DNA of 64,000 nucleotides from Winogradskyella ludwigii (GTDB lineage Bacteria; Bacteroidota; Bacteroidia; Flavobacteriales; Flavobacteriaceae): positions 868,001-932,000 of the forward strand of contig NZ_JABFDF010000001.1 of NCBI RefSeq assembly GCF_013403985.1, read 5' to 3'. Below the pieces are notes generated by a model. It was not told the origin of the DNA. It ran no database searches and saw only the letters and a program-made list of their open reading frames with translations. Of this stretch, positions 17,134-25,491 are shown in pieces. How positions within the stretch are numbered: position 1 is the first letter of the stretch; every line of letters starts with the position of its first letter. The translations under genes were made by a program, and so were the position numbers.

Positions 17134-17496
17134 TTACACTGAAAAAATACCTGTTGCAAATAAGATAATTGCAACTAATACTATAACACTAAAACTTAAC
17201 AATCCCCAAGCTATTGGCTTTAACTTTGTGGACTTAGCCTTGGTTTTAAGCGCCCTATTGTGGTAATCCACGACACGCTCAATATCACTAGTCCAACGGA
17301 TTGGAAAAATCTGTATTTCGCAATTTAAACAACGTAATTGGCTTACTGTTTCTTTTGTAATAGCCTTATAGAATTTAGTTTCTATAAGTTTTTGTTTTAG
17401 CGTGAGTTCTAAACCATCATTAGAATAACATTCCGGACAGTTATTACCTATTCTAGCTTCTTTTAAAGTAAAAAATCGTGATGAACTCATGGTCAA
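17134..17496 (-). CDS. Zinc-ribbon membrane protein, unknown function
   Basis: 120 residues. Two Cys pairs (CPEC at about 19-22 and CLNC near 56-59) form a likely zinc ribbon. One C-terminal transmembrane helix (residues about 96-117, LLSFSVIVLVAIILFATG) would anchor it, making a tail-anchored inner-membrane protein with a cytoplasmic ribbon. I do not recognise a named family. Confidence 0.65.
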   Translation of the reverse strand: MTMSSSRFFTLKEARIGNNCPECYSNDGLELTLKQKLIETKFYKAITKETVSQLRCLNCEIQIFPIRWTSDIERVVDYHNRALKTKAKSTKLKPIAWGLLSFSVIVLVAIILFATGIFSV

Positions 17497-17560
17497 ATTT
17501 AGATAAAATATTTCAGATCTATCAGACTTGAAGTCTCAAACAAATCGCCGCAAAAATAAG

Positions 17561-18712
17561 CTAAACTTGCTTCAAAATTATTTGAATCGTAGTTCCTTTT
17601 TCTATTTCAGATGTCAGTACTTTTATTTTTCCATTGTGGTAATCTTCTACAATACGTTTTGCTAAGGACAACCCAAGTCCCCATCCACGTTTTTTTGTGG
17701 TATAACCAGGTTCAAAAATTTTAGTAAAAGACGATTTCGGAATTCCTTTTCCTGTGTCAGAAATATTTATAAAGACATTACTTTCAAGCTGAGTTAATTC
17801 TAGTTTCAAATCTCCTTTACCTTTCATGGCATCAATAGCATTTTTAACTAGATTTTCAATCGTCCAACTAAAAAGCTGCTCATTTAACTTTACAGGAATT
17901 TCAATTTCAGGACTAATAATTTCAAAATTAATTAACTTAGAAGATCGTGATTTTAAATAATCATAAGACGAGTTTGTAACGGCTACAATATCCATTGTTT
18001 TAAGTGTAGGTGCAGACCCTATTTTACTAAAACGTTCGGTAATTGTTTGAAGTCTATCAATATCTTTTTCAATCTCCATAATATACTCTGGATTGACATT
18101 TTCCATTTTTAAAATCTCAGTCCAACCCACTAAAGAAGACAAAGGAGTACCTATTTGATGTGCCGTTTCCTTTGCCATTCCTGTCCATAACTTATTCTGT
18201 TCAGCATTTTTAGAACTTCTATAAAAGAAATACACAACAGCCGCAAAAAGCAAAATGATTAATAATAAAGCTAAAGGATAATATTTTAATTTGTTTAATA
18301 ATGGAGAATTTCCATAATATAACGTTGATAGAACTTGATCTTTATATCTAATTTCAATAGGCTCATTTTCACTTTTAAATACTTCAATTAATTTAGTGAG
18401 ATAAAGTGAATCTTGCGCTTTTCTTGGATCAATATTATTGGGCTCCATGCTTCCATCTTCACTAACTTTAATCATTGGTGTAGATGTATTACTCTTTAAA
18501 ATCTCTAATGGTAATTCTCCAATATCTGCATTAAGGTTATCTGTATTCCGCATTTCCTTTTGCGCAAACGACCAGTTTTTCATCTTAGAACGTTCTTCAG
18601 CTTTAAAATTTTGAAAAAAAGTGTAAGTGTTCCAAAGAATAAGGGAAATAATAATAAAAGAAGATACAATTATAATCCAACGGATTACATTTCGGTTAAA
18701 GCTAAAGGTCAT
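17561..18712 (-). CDS. Sensor histidine kinase, orphan
   Basis: About 383 residues. It has an N-terminal transmembrane helix, a roughly 100-residue periplasmic loop, and a second helix (YYPLALLLIILLFAAVVYFF). The HisKA box is ETAHQIGTPLSSLVGWTEIL with the phospho-acceptor His, and the ATPase has N (LVKNAIDAM), G1 (DTGKGIP) and G2 (GWGLGLSLAKRIV) boxes. No response-regulator gene is next to it, so the partner must be elsewhere. A start six codons upstream (18730) is also possible. The stimulus cannot be inferred. Confidence 0.85.
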   Translation of the reverse strand: MTFSFNRNVIRWIIIVSSFIIISLILWNTYTFFQNFKAEERSKMKNWSFAQKEMRNTDNLNADIGELPLEILKSNTSTPMIKVSEDGSMEPNNIDPRKAQDSLYLTKLIEVFKSENEPIEIRYKDQVLSTLYYGNSPLLNKLKYYPLALLLIILLFAAVVYFFYRSSKNAEQNKLWTGMAKETAHQIGTPLSSLVGWTEILKMENVNPEYIMEIEKDIDRLQTITERFSKIGSAPTLKTMDIVAVTNSSYDYLKSRSSKLINFEIISPEIEIPVKLNEQLFSWTIENLVKNAIDAMKGKGDLKLELTQLESNVFINISDTGKGIPKSSFTKIFEPGYTTKKRGWGLGLSLAKRIVEDYHNGKIKVLTSEIEKGTTIQIILKQV

Positions 18713-18810
18713 TGGATAATTAATTTGCATTTTAAATATAATGTAAATATGCCAATATTATTGTCTCTATATATTTTAAGTGGATTAAACTTTTTCTTAT
18801 CCAAAATACT

Positions 18811-18840
18811 TTTGTCCGCCGTTGTTTATAATTATATTTG
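18811..18840 (+). promoter_or_regulatory. Promoter of the flavin reductase gene
   Basis: TTTG (18811-18814), an 18-bp spacer, and TATATTTG (18833-18840): a full match to the two-box flavobacterial consensus, about 20 bp before the ATG at 18860. Confidence 0.65.
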
Positions 18841-18859
18841 AGAAAAATCAGTCTAACAC

Positions 18860-19729
18860 ATGGTATCATTCATCCCTCAGGATCTTACAACAGGCACGTT
18901 ACATAGTTATTTATTAAGCGCCGTTGCTCCACGACCAATAGCTTTTGCAAGTACTATTGACAAAGATGGCAACCCTAACTTATCACCATTTAGCTTCTTT
19001 AATGTTTTTAGTGCCAACCCTCCAATTTTAATTTTTTCTCCTGCCAAACGCGTTAGAGACAACACTACAAAACATACCTTAGAGAATGTTGAAGCGATAA
19101 AAGAAGTCGTTATTAATGTGGTTAATTTTGATATGGTACACCAAATGTCTTTAACAAGTACAGAATATCCTGAAGGCGTTAATGAGTTTGAAAAAGCAGG
19201 TTTAACCATGTTACCTTCAGACCACATAAAACCATTTAGAGTTGCAGAATCTCCTGTTCAATTTGAATGCAAAGTAAACGAAATTATTAAGTTAGGAACA
19301 GAAGGAGGTGCTGGAAATTTAGTGATTTGTGAAGTTGTAAAACTGCATATTTCTGAAGACGTTTTAAATAGTGATCAAACCATTAACCAAGAAGCTTTAG
19401 ACTTAGTCGCTAGAGCTGGTGGCAGTTATTATAGTAGAGCAAAAAAAGGCTTTTTTGAAATCCCAAAACCACTTAAAAATATGGGAATTGGTGTAGACAA
19501 TATGCCTGATCATGTGAGAAATAGCATGATTTTAACAGGAAATAATATTGGAATGCTTGCTAATGTTGAAGCTTTGCCAAATAATGATGAGATTACTAAA
19601 TTTGTGGATAATATTAGTGAACGCTATCCAGACATAAAAACCGCATCACACAGAGAAAAACATAAATTAGCTCAAAATTATTTGAGCTATGGAGACGTAG
19701 AAAGTGCTTGGAAGTTATTACTTTCGTAG
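18860..19729 (+). CDS. Flavin reductase-like FMN-binding protein
   Basis: 289 residues. The N-terminal 190 residues are a flavin-reductase-like split barrel: RPIAFASTIDKDGNPNLSPFSFF, then NPPILIFSP and NTTKHTLEN, the usual FMN-contact loops. The C-terminal 90 residues form an extension found in Bacteroidota members of unclear role. In flavobacteria such genes often lie beside tyrosine-degradation genes; here hpd and hmgA are 42 kb away. Electron acceptor unknown. Confidence 0.8.
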   Translation: MVSFIPQDLTTGTLHSYLLSAVAPRPIAFASTIDKDGNPNLSPFSFFNVFSANPPILIFSPAKRVRDNTTKHTLENVEAIKEVVINVVNFDMVHQMSLTSTEYPEGVNEFEKAGLTMLPSDHIKPFRVAESPVQFECKVNEIIKLGTEGGAGNLVICEVVKLHISEDVLNSDQTINQEALDLVARAGGSYYSRAKKGFFEIPKPLKNMGIGVDNMPDHVRNSMILTGNNIGMLANVEALPNNDEITKFVDNISERYPDIKTASHREKHKLAQNYLSYGDVESAWKLLLS

Positions 19730-19772
19730 CCTGAAAAAATTAAGTTTTAAATAAATTATAGATTAAGCAAAG

Positions 19773-20150
19773 ATGGAAGTACAAGGACGAATTAAAATGG
19801 TAGGTGAGACTCAAACTTTTGGTAGTAATGGGTTTAGAAAAAGAGAAGTTGTAGTGACAACAGAAGAACAGTATCCACAACACATTATGGTAGAGTTTGT
19901 TCAAGACAAATGTGATTTACTAAACAGTTACAAAGAAGGTCAGCAGGTTAAGGTAAATATTAATTTAAGAGGAAGAGAATGGGTTAACCCACAAGGTGAA
20001 ACTAAATATTTTAACTCTATCCAAGGTTGGAGAATTGAAGCTGTACAAGCCCAAGCTGCAAGTGGAGATATGCCTCCTGTGCCACCAACAGAAGCTTTTG
20101 AACCAGTTAGTGATTTAAACGAAGGTGACAACGACGATTTACCTTTCTAA
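19773..20150 (+). CDS. DUF3127 OB-fold-like protein with an SSB-type acidic tail
   Basis: 125 residues. The first 90 match DUF3127 (MEVQGRIKMVGETQTFGSNGF..., QGWRIEAV), a Bacteroidota family with a predicted OB fold similar to single-stranded-DNA-binding proteins. A Pro/acidic linker leads to the terminal residues DDLPF. The genuine SSB at 48896 in this window ends identically in DDLPF, the tip that recruits repair proteins. This suggests a nucleic-acid role, not demonstrated. Probably co-transcribed with the flavin reductase gene 43 bp upstream. Confidence 0.8.
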   Translation: MEVQGRIKMVGETQTFGSNGFRKREVVVTTEEQYPQHIMVEFVQDKCDLLNSYKEGQQVKVNINLRGREWVNPQGETKYFNSIQGWRIEAVQAQAASGDMPPVPPTEAFEPVSDLNEGDNDDLPF

Positions 20151-20172
20151 TTAAAAGGTTATAATTATATAG

Positions 20173-20210
20173 AAAAAGACTTGTTTTTATTTAAAGCAAG
20201 TCTTTTTTTT
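20173..20210 (+). terminator. Terminator after the DUF3127 gene
   Basis: Stem AAAAAGACTTG (20173-20183) pairs with CAAGTCTTTTT (20197-20207), followed by further T. Confidence 0.85.
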
Positions 20211-20237
20211 GTTTATCTGTTTTATTATTAAATAAAA

Positions 20238-20262
20238 AAGTCCTGATGGTTAGTCAGGACTT
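20238..20262 (-). terminator. Orphan minus-strand terminator-like hairpin
   Basis: AAGTCCTGA pairs with TCAGGACTT around a 7-nt loop. The T run is on the minus strand, to the left, yet no minus-strand gene lies just to the right. It may close an unannotated short transcript from 20263-20419. Confidence 0.4.
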
Positions 20263-20419
20263 AGTAATAATGGTTTTAGGTTTGACCTCTACAAACAAAT
20301 TAAAAAAAAGCAATGATGAACAAAAATTTAATTTATAAAGGTCAACTCAAATATGCAGAAAATTCTTTTAGCACCAAAACTAAAGCCTTACTTTAACTAT
20401 TGACCTCTTCAAATAACGT

Positions 20420-21058
20420 ATGCACTTTTTAACACAAAAAATAGAATTTCCAGATGTTTCGGAATCCTCTGCAGATGGACTCCTTGCCGTTGGAGGCGAT
20501 TTATCTCCAGAACGATTGCTACATGCGTATTCTGAAGGTATATTTCCATGGTTTCAAGATGAAGAACCGATACTTTGGTGGTCTCCAGATCCTCGGTTTG
20601 TTTTATTTCCCAAAGATTTAAAAGTATCTAAAAGCATGAAGCAAGTGCTAAAAAAAGGACTGTTTAAAGTCACTACCAACAAAGCTTTTAAAGCTGTTAT
20701 AGAAAATTGTGCACAAGCAAAACGCGATGGACAACTAGGCACTTGGATTTCTGAGGATATGTTAGAAGCTTACCAAAAATTACATGAGTTAGGCTATGCT
20801 AAATCTGTAGAAGTTTGGCAAGACGGTGAGTTAGTTGGAGGTCTATACGGCATCGCTATTAACGATAATGTGTTTTGCGGAGAAAGTATGTTTGCTAAAG
20901 TGAGTAACGCAAGTAAAGTGGGTTTTATAACCTTTGTGCAAAATTCTAATTACAAATTAATAGATTGCCAATTACACACCAATCATCTAGAAAGTTTAGG
21001 TGCTAAAGATATGTCGCGAATAGAATTTATTAAATATCTTAAACCTCATGGTATCTAA
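20420..21058 (+). CDS. aat: Leucyl/phenylalanyl-tRNA-protein transferase
   Basis: 212 residues. It adds Leu or Phe to N-terminal Arg or Lys of proteins, marking them for ClpAP degradation. Family signatures are DGLLAVGGDLSPERLLHAYSEGIFPWF, WWSPDPRFVLFP and the C-terminal VQNSNYKLIDCQLHTNHLESLGA. The gene converges with and overlaps tag by 20 bp. No clpS-like gene is close by. Confidence 0.95.
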   Translation: MHFLTQKIEFPDVSESSADGLLAVGGDLSPERLLHAYSEGIFPWFQDEEPILWWSPDPRFVLFPKDLKVSKSMKQVLKKGLFKVTTNKAFKAVIENCAQAKRDGQLGTWISEDMLEAYQKLHELGYAKSVEVWQDGELVGGLYGIAINDNVFCGESMFAKVSNASKVGFITFVQNSNYKLIDCQLHTNHLESLGAKDMSRIEFIKYLKPHGI

Positions 21059-21602
21059 AACAAGAGACTTCGTGATCATTTACCATTCCCGTCGCTTGCA
21101 TTTGTGCATAAATTACAGTAGAACCTACAAATTTAAATCCACGCTTCTTTAAGTCTTTACTTATCGCATCACTCAAAGGAGTATTTGCAGGAGCATCTTT
21201 ATAAATTTTAACAGCGTTTTTTATCGGTGCTCCATTTACAAAATCCCATATATATTTAGAAAATGAGCCAAATTCATCTTGAATTTTCATAAAAGCTTGA
21301 GCATTGGTTATCGTAGCATTCACCTTTAGTTTATTTCTAATAATACCAGCATCTTGTAGTAATTCTTCAACTTTAGAAGAGTTATATTTTGCAATCTTTT
21401 TATAGTCAAAATGATCTAATGCTTTTCTAAAATTTTCACGCTTTTTTAAAATCGTTATCCAACTTAATCCTGCTTGAAATGTTTCTAAAATTAAAAATTC
21501 AAACAACGTAGCATCATCAAAAACCGGAACTCCCCATTCTTCATCATGATACGCCTCATATAAAGGGTTACCAGCACACCAACCACATCTGTTTTTTGTC
21601 AT
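21039..21602 (-). CDS. tag: DNA-3-methyladenine glycosylase I
   Basis: 187 residues. It removes 3-methyladenine from alkylated DNA. The zinc site is complete: Cys6 in RCGWC, His19 in YHDEEWGVP, and the C-terminal His and Cys in NDHEVSCFRY. The catalytic region WITILKKRENFRKAL is intact. The 3' end overlaps aat on the opposite strand. Confidence 0.95.
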   Translation of the reverse strand: MTKNRCGWCAGNPLYEAYHDEEWGVPVFDDATLFEFLILETFQAGLSWITILKKRENFRKALDHFDYKKIAKYNSSKVEELLQDAGIIRNKLKVNATITNAQAFMKIQDEFGSFSKYIWDFVNGAPIKNAVKIYKDAPANTPLSDAISKDLKKRGFKFVGSTVIYAQMQATGMVNDHEVSCFRYHEV

Positions 21603-21669
21603 CTTGTAAGGATTTTTAATTCGTGCTACTAATGTAACAACAGTTGCATAAAAAATGGCAACAGAATCT

Positions 21670-21677
21670 TATTTTTG
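21670..21677 (+). promoter_or_regulatory. -7 box that decides the start of the thioredoxin-like gene
   Basis: TATTTTTG ends four bases before the ATG at 21682, with TTG at 21644-21646 (23-bp spacer). Transcription would begin at or next to this ATG, suggesting a leaderless mRNA. Confidence 0.5.
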
Positions 21678-21681
21678 TTCT

Positions 21682-22299
21682 ATGGAAACAGATACACTTA
21701 CATTAAAACATATAATTTCAGACAGTCTAAAAAAGAGTATGACTTACGCTGAATACAGAACTTTAGTTATCAATTTAGTTGAAGAAAACTCCAATACGGG
21801 AATTGAAAAAACAGAAGCTTTAGCAGAATACACCCAACTTAACGACAGACGTATGAGACGTTGGGACAAAACCGCGAAAGTTGCTGAAGATGCCAGAACA
21901 ACAATTGAAAATTTTGATAGAAAAGTTACCTGGATTGTTATTTCTGAAAGCTGGTGTGGTGATGCGGCTCATATAATGCCAATAATCAATAAAGCAGCAG
22001 AATTAAATGATAATATTGATTATAAAGTGGTACTCCGAGATGAAAACGAAGCACTTATGGATCAATTTTTAACCAATGGTGGCAAAGCGATACCTAAATT
22101 AATTATGCTAGATTCTGAGACAAAAGAAGTTTTAAACACTTTTGGACCACGACCTACTGTAGCGACTAATTTGGTGCAAGATTACAAAGCTGAGCATGGT
22201 ATGTTAACACCAGAGTTTAAAGAAGATTTACAACGTTGGTACAATAAAGACAAAGGACAATCTACAATTGAAGATTTGGTAAAATTATTAGATCAATAA
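21682..22299 (+). CDS. Thioredoxin-like protein with a single active-site cysteine
   Basis: About 205 residues from the ATG at 21682; the frame opens earlier at 21655, but a promoter box lies between the two ATGs. The C-terminal half is a thioredoxin fold (WIVISESWCGDAAHIMPI, then GGKAIPKLIMLD with the cis-Pro). The active site is WCGDA, so the second Cys of the usual CxxC is missing. This fits the Bacteroidota thioredoxin-family group of unknown role. Disulfide exchange by the normal two-Cys route is not possible. Confidence 0.75.
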   Translation: METDTLTLKHIISDSLKKSMTYAEYRTLVINLVEENSNTGIEKTEALAEYTQLNDRRMRRWDKTAKVAEDARTTIENFDRKVTWIVISESWCGDAAHIMPIINKAAELNDNIDYKVVLRDENEALMDQFLTNGGKAIPKLIMLDSETKEVLNTFGPRPTVATNLVQDYKAEHGMLTPEFKEDLQRWYNKDKGQSTIEDLVKLLDQ

Positions 22300-22326
22300 A
22301 ATTGATGGCTAAGCGAAATTGAAATT

Positions 22327-23061
22327 CTATTTTCCTTTAAATAAAAACGTAATAGTTCCTAATTGCTGTTTTTTAACAGAACTATCAAACTGAACGGATT
22401 CTGCATAAGAAAGAGCATGATCTATTAAGCACTGATTGTTAGAATTTGAAGATCCATTTATGTAGGCATCAAATACGTTTCCTTGAGCATCTACTTTAAT
22501 ACTCACTACAATTTTCCCACCACTTTCACATAAATAGCGTGGTGTTTTATAGTGAGTTAACGTTCTCCCTTTTAATGAATAGGTTAGCGTACTTTTTGTT
22601 TTAGCGTGCTCGTCTGCTTCTCTTTTATTTTTAAGGCGTTGTTTTAATTCTTCTTGTAATTTTTTGTATGATTCTGTTTCTTCAGAGTTTAAAGCATAAG
22701 TATTACTACCTGCATACGATTTAGTAATACTTGTTTCCTCTTCCACGTCTTCACTTGCCCTAGCATCTTCCATGGCCTTTGTTGTACGTTCAAAATCATT
22801 GGCTCTAACAGTTTTAAAGTTACGCATCATTTCTTTATACTCCTGATCTTCGTTGAATGCTTTGTTTGTAGATTTCCCGTTGATAGCTTGTATTTCTTGA
22901 AGATCTACTTTTGCAATTTCAGGTTCAGGCTCTAGAAGGTAATAACTTTCAGAAATTAAATCTTCTTGAAGTTTCAACTGAACACTAAACATACCAAAAA
23001 CTACAATTCCCGCTAAAAGAAATGTAATTATTGCGGCCTTATGTTTATTTACAAAATTCAA
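22327..23061 (-). CDS. TonB-like energy transducer, atypical
   Basis: 244 residues. It has one N-terminal transmembrane helix (AAIITFLLAGIVVFGMF), a periplasmic charged/coiled segment (about 90-160), and a C-terminal beta domain (GGKIVVSIKVDAQGNVFDAYI) with a TonB_C-like pattern ending ITFLFKGK. The Pro-rich stretch of classical TonB is absent. Several TonB-dependent receptors lie in the window, but exbB/exbD are not adjacent. Assignment as an energy transducer is by pattern only. Confidence 0.65.
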   Translation of the reverse strand: MNFVNKHKAAIITFLLAGIVVFGMFSVQLKLQEDLISESYYLLEPEPEIAKVDLQEIQAINGKSTNKAFNEDQEYKEMMRNFKTVRANDFERTTKAMEDARASEDVEEETSITKSYAGSNTYALNSEETESYKKLQEELKQRLKNKREADEHAKTKSTLTYSLKGRTLTHYKTPRYLCESGGKIVVSIKVDAQGNVFDAYINGSSNSNNQCLIDHALSYAESVQFDSSVKKQQLGTITFLFKGK

Positions 23062-23282
23062 TATCGTTTATAGTATATACGACTATGGTAAAATAAAAGA
23101 TGTTCCAAATTTAGAGTTTTCATTTTTTAGAATATATTAAAATTGTTTTAAACACTTTACAAATTCCTATTTCACCCCGTTACAGACTTACATTAAGAAA
23201 AGGATAGCACATATTTTTACAAGGTTTTAAATATATGATGTATAGTCATTAAATAATAATGAAAAAGATTCAATTTTATTTT

Positions 23283-23801
23283 CTAACTATTCTTTAAAAG
23301 CTTTACGATGTCATCATTACCTTGCATTTCTGCATGTTTTAAAGCTGTATTACCTCTACTATCTTTTAAACTTTTGTCAGCGTTATTGAGTAGTAGGTAT
23401 TCCGCTATTTCGGTGTGTCCAAAAGTACTTGTGTAAATTAATGCTGTCGCTTCATTATAATTTTGCTGGTTAATTGCAGCACCATTTTCTACTAGAATTT
23501 TAGCAATATCAAAATAACCTTTAAAGCAAACTCCCATTAAAGCTGTGTTTCCGGATAAATCTTTAGCGTTAACGTCACTACCTTTTTCAATTAAGTAAGT
23601 AACAATTTCAGTCTGTTCATTATAAGCAGCAAGAATTAAAGGCGTAAAACCTTTACTATCTGCAGTGTTGATAATTGCATTATTTGAAGTGTATAATGCT
23701 TTAAGTTTTTCTAAATCCCCATTTCTAGAAACTTCAAAAACAGTTTGTCCATAACTACCTAAAGTTAAAATTAGGGTAAGAATGAGTAAAATATTTTTCA
23801 T
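23283..23801 (-). CDS. Exported ankyrin-repeat protein
   Basis: 172 residues with a signal peptide ending near GSYGQ, then four ankyrin repeats (DSKGFTPLILAAYNEQTEIV, DLSGNTALMGVCFKGYFDIA, NYNEATALIYTSTFGHTEIA, DSRGNTALKHAEMQGNDDIV). It lies 69 bp downstream of the exported catalase. In Pseudomonas aeruginosa the periplasmic ankyrin protein AnkB is needed for full activity of its neighbouring catalase KatB, and this pair has the same layout. A chaperone or protective role for the catalase is therefore likely. Confidence 0.85.
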   Translation of the reverse strand: MKNILLILTLILTLGSYGQTVFEVSRNGDLEKLKALYTSNNAIINTADSKGFTPLILAAYNEQTEIVTYLIEKGSDVNAKDLSGNTALMGVCFKGYFDIAKILVENGAAINQQNYNEATALIYTSTFGHTEIAEYLLLNNADKSLKDSRGNTALKHAEMQGNDDIVKLLKNS

Positions 23802-23870
23802 TGTATTACTTTTTTAAAAACAAATAGAGAGGTTGCACTGGCAGCTCCCTCCCTACTCATCAACCATGTA

Positions 23871-25397
23871 CTATTTCTTTTTCATAAAATCTTTAGCAGA
23901 AAAACCTAACGCTTCTGCAATACGCATTCCGTAATCTCTATCTGCCTGATAGAAATAACCAATCATTGTCATTTGGATATTTTTATCTGTAACCTGACCT
24001 AAATCTCCACTTAAATTTTTAATTAAATTATCTTGTTGATCTTTAGTAAGAGATCTGTAAAAATCTCCCGGTTGTGCAAAATCATTAGTCTTTGTAATTT
24101 TCTTTTGTGTTATAGTTACATTAGTTAATGTTGTTTCAGACTGCTTGTATTGTTCATCTTCAACTAATCCAGATTTTTCACTTGGCTGATAATTTACATC
24201 CGGATTTTCAAATCTTTTGTTTCCAGCGCTATTCCAACTATCAGAATTATAATTTTTAGGATCTTCTAGCGGTTGGTTAATTTTTAACTGTTGAAAATTT
24301 GGACCTAATCTATGTCTCTGCGTATCGAAATAAGAGAATAAACGGCCTTGCAATAATTTATCTTCTGAAGGTTCTACTCCAGGAATTAAAGCTCCTGGTG
24401 AAAAAGCAATACTTTCAACTTGCTCAAAATAATTTACCGGATTTTGGTTTAAAGTCATGGTACCAATCTTAATTTTTTCAATTTTATCTGCTGGCCAATC
24501 TTTGGTAGCATCTAAAGGCCAAAAATCGAAAGAATGGATATCTTCAGGCTTTATCATTTGTACATATAAATCCCATTGAGGGTAATTCTTATCATCAATA
24601 TCTTTTCTTAAACTCACCGTTGCATGTTGCCAATCTTTTCCTTGTTGAATTGATGCTTCTTCAGCAGTAAGATTTTTTTCACCTTGCTTAGATACCCAAG
24701 AGTATTTTACATAAGTTACTTTTCCTGCTTTATTAATCCATTTGTAGCCATGTACACTGCTACCGTTCATAAATTGGTACCCTTTAGGAATTCCTAAATC
24801 TGTGTACAATCGTGTAAGCATATGAGTTGCTTCTGGCACATGAGAAAAGAAATCGAAAAAACGATTTGGATCTTGCTTATTGGTTTCTGGTGAAGGTTTT
24901 AAAGAATGTACCATATCTGGAAACTTAATGGCATCTCTAATAAAAAAGATAGGAAGATTGTTACCAACAATATCATAATTACCTTGTTCTGTATAAAATT
25001 TTACAGCAAACCCTCTTGGATCTCTTGCTGTTTCTGGTGAACCTTTTCCGTGGATTACGGTAGAAAAGCGTACGGCTAAATCGGTCTTTTTACCTGCTTC
25101 AGCAAATAATACAGCTCTAGTATAATCAGACATATCTTTTGTAGCTTCAAAATAACCAGATGCTCCAGCGCCTCTTGGGTGAACTACACGCTCAGGAATA
25201 CGTTCTCTATCAAAAGCCGCTAATTTTTCTATTAAATGAATATCTTCTAATAAAACAGGACCATATTCTCCAACTGTTTTAGAGTTTTGATTATCTCCAA
25301 CTGGCGCACCATTATTAGTTGTCATTATTTTCTCAGTTTGTGAAAAACTTACCAAGCCTATAGATAGGATGACTAAGGTTGTAATTATTCTTTTCAT
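23871..25397 (-). CDS. Exported monofunctional haem catalase
   Basis: 508 residues, clade with small subunits. The distal His73 is in VVHPRGAGASGYF, Asn146 in DIVGNN, and the haem-ligating Tyr356 in SYFDTQRHR. The N-terminus is a clear Sec signal peptide (LVILSIGLVSFSQ), so the enzyme acts in the periplasm, not the cytoplasm. It removes hydrogen peroxide. An OxyR-like regulator is divergently transcribed 94 bp away, and an ankyrin protein follows downstream. Confidence 0.95.
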   Translation of the reverse strand: MKRIITTLVILSIGLVSFSQTEKIMTTNNGAPVGDNQNSKTVGEYGPVLLEDIHLIEKLAAFDRERIPERVVHPRGAGASGYFEATKDMSDYTRAVLFAEAGKKTDLAVRFSTVIHGKGSPETARDPRGFAVKFYTEQGNYDIVGNNLPIFFIRDAIKFPDMVHSLKPSPETNKQDPNRFFDFFSHVPEATHMLTRLYTDLGIPKGYQFMNGSSVHGYKWINKAGKVTYVKYSWVSKQGEKNLTAEEASIQQGKDWQHATVSLRKDIDDKNYPQWDLYVQMIKPEDIHSFDFWPLDATKDWPADKIEKIKIGTMTLNQNPVNYFEQVESIAFSPGALIPGVEPSEDKLLQGRLFSYFDTQRHRLGPNFQQLKINQPLEDPKNYNSDSWNSAGNKRFENPDVNYQPSEKSGLVEDEQYKQSETTLTNVTITQKKITKTNDFAQPGDFYRSLTKDQQDNLIKNLSGDLGQVTDKNIQMTMIGYFYQADRDYGMRIAEALGFSAKDFMKKK

Positions 25398-25440
25398 GAA
25401 TTCTTTTTTTATTTGTTAGTGCAAAAATGGATAGTTTAAT

Positions 25441-25485
25441 GATATTAATCAAATTAATAATTTTTATATTTACATTAATAATATC
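25441..25485. promoter_or_regulatory. Inverted repeat between catalase and oxyR, candidate OxyR site
   Basis: GATATTAAT (25441-25449) and ATTAATAATATC (25474-25485) form an imperfect inverted repeat in the 94-bp divergent region. Its position and AT-rich LysR-type form suit an OxyR operator controlling both genes. No perfect TAnnTTTG box is present here. Confidence 0.4.
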
Positions 25486-25491
25486 TATATA

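Noticed and set aside
22306..22328. Possible further copy of the palindromic repeat (GGCTAAGCGAAATTGAAATT)
   Set aside because: Shares only a few bases with the core and has no symmetry; too weak to list as a repeat.
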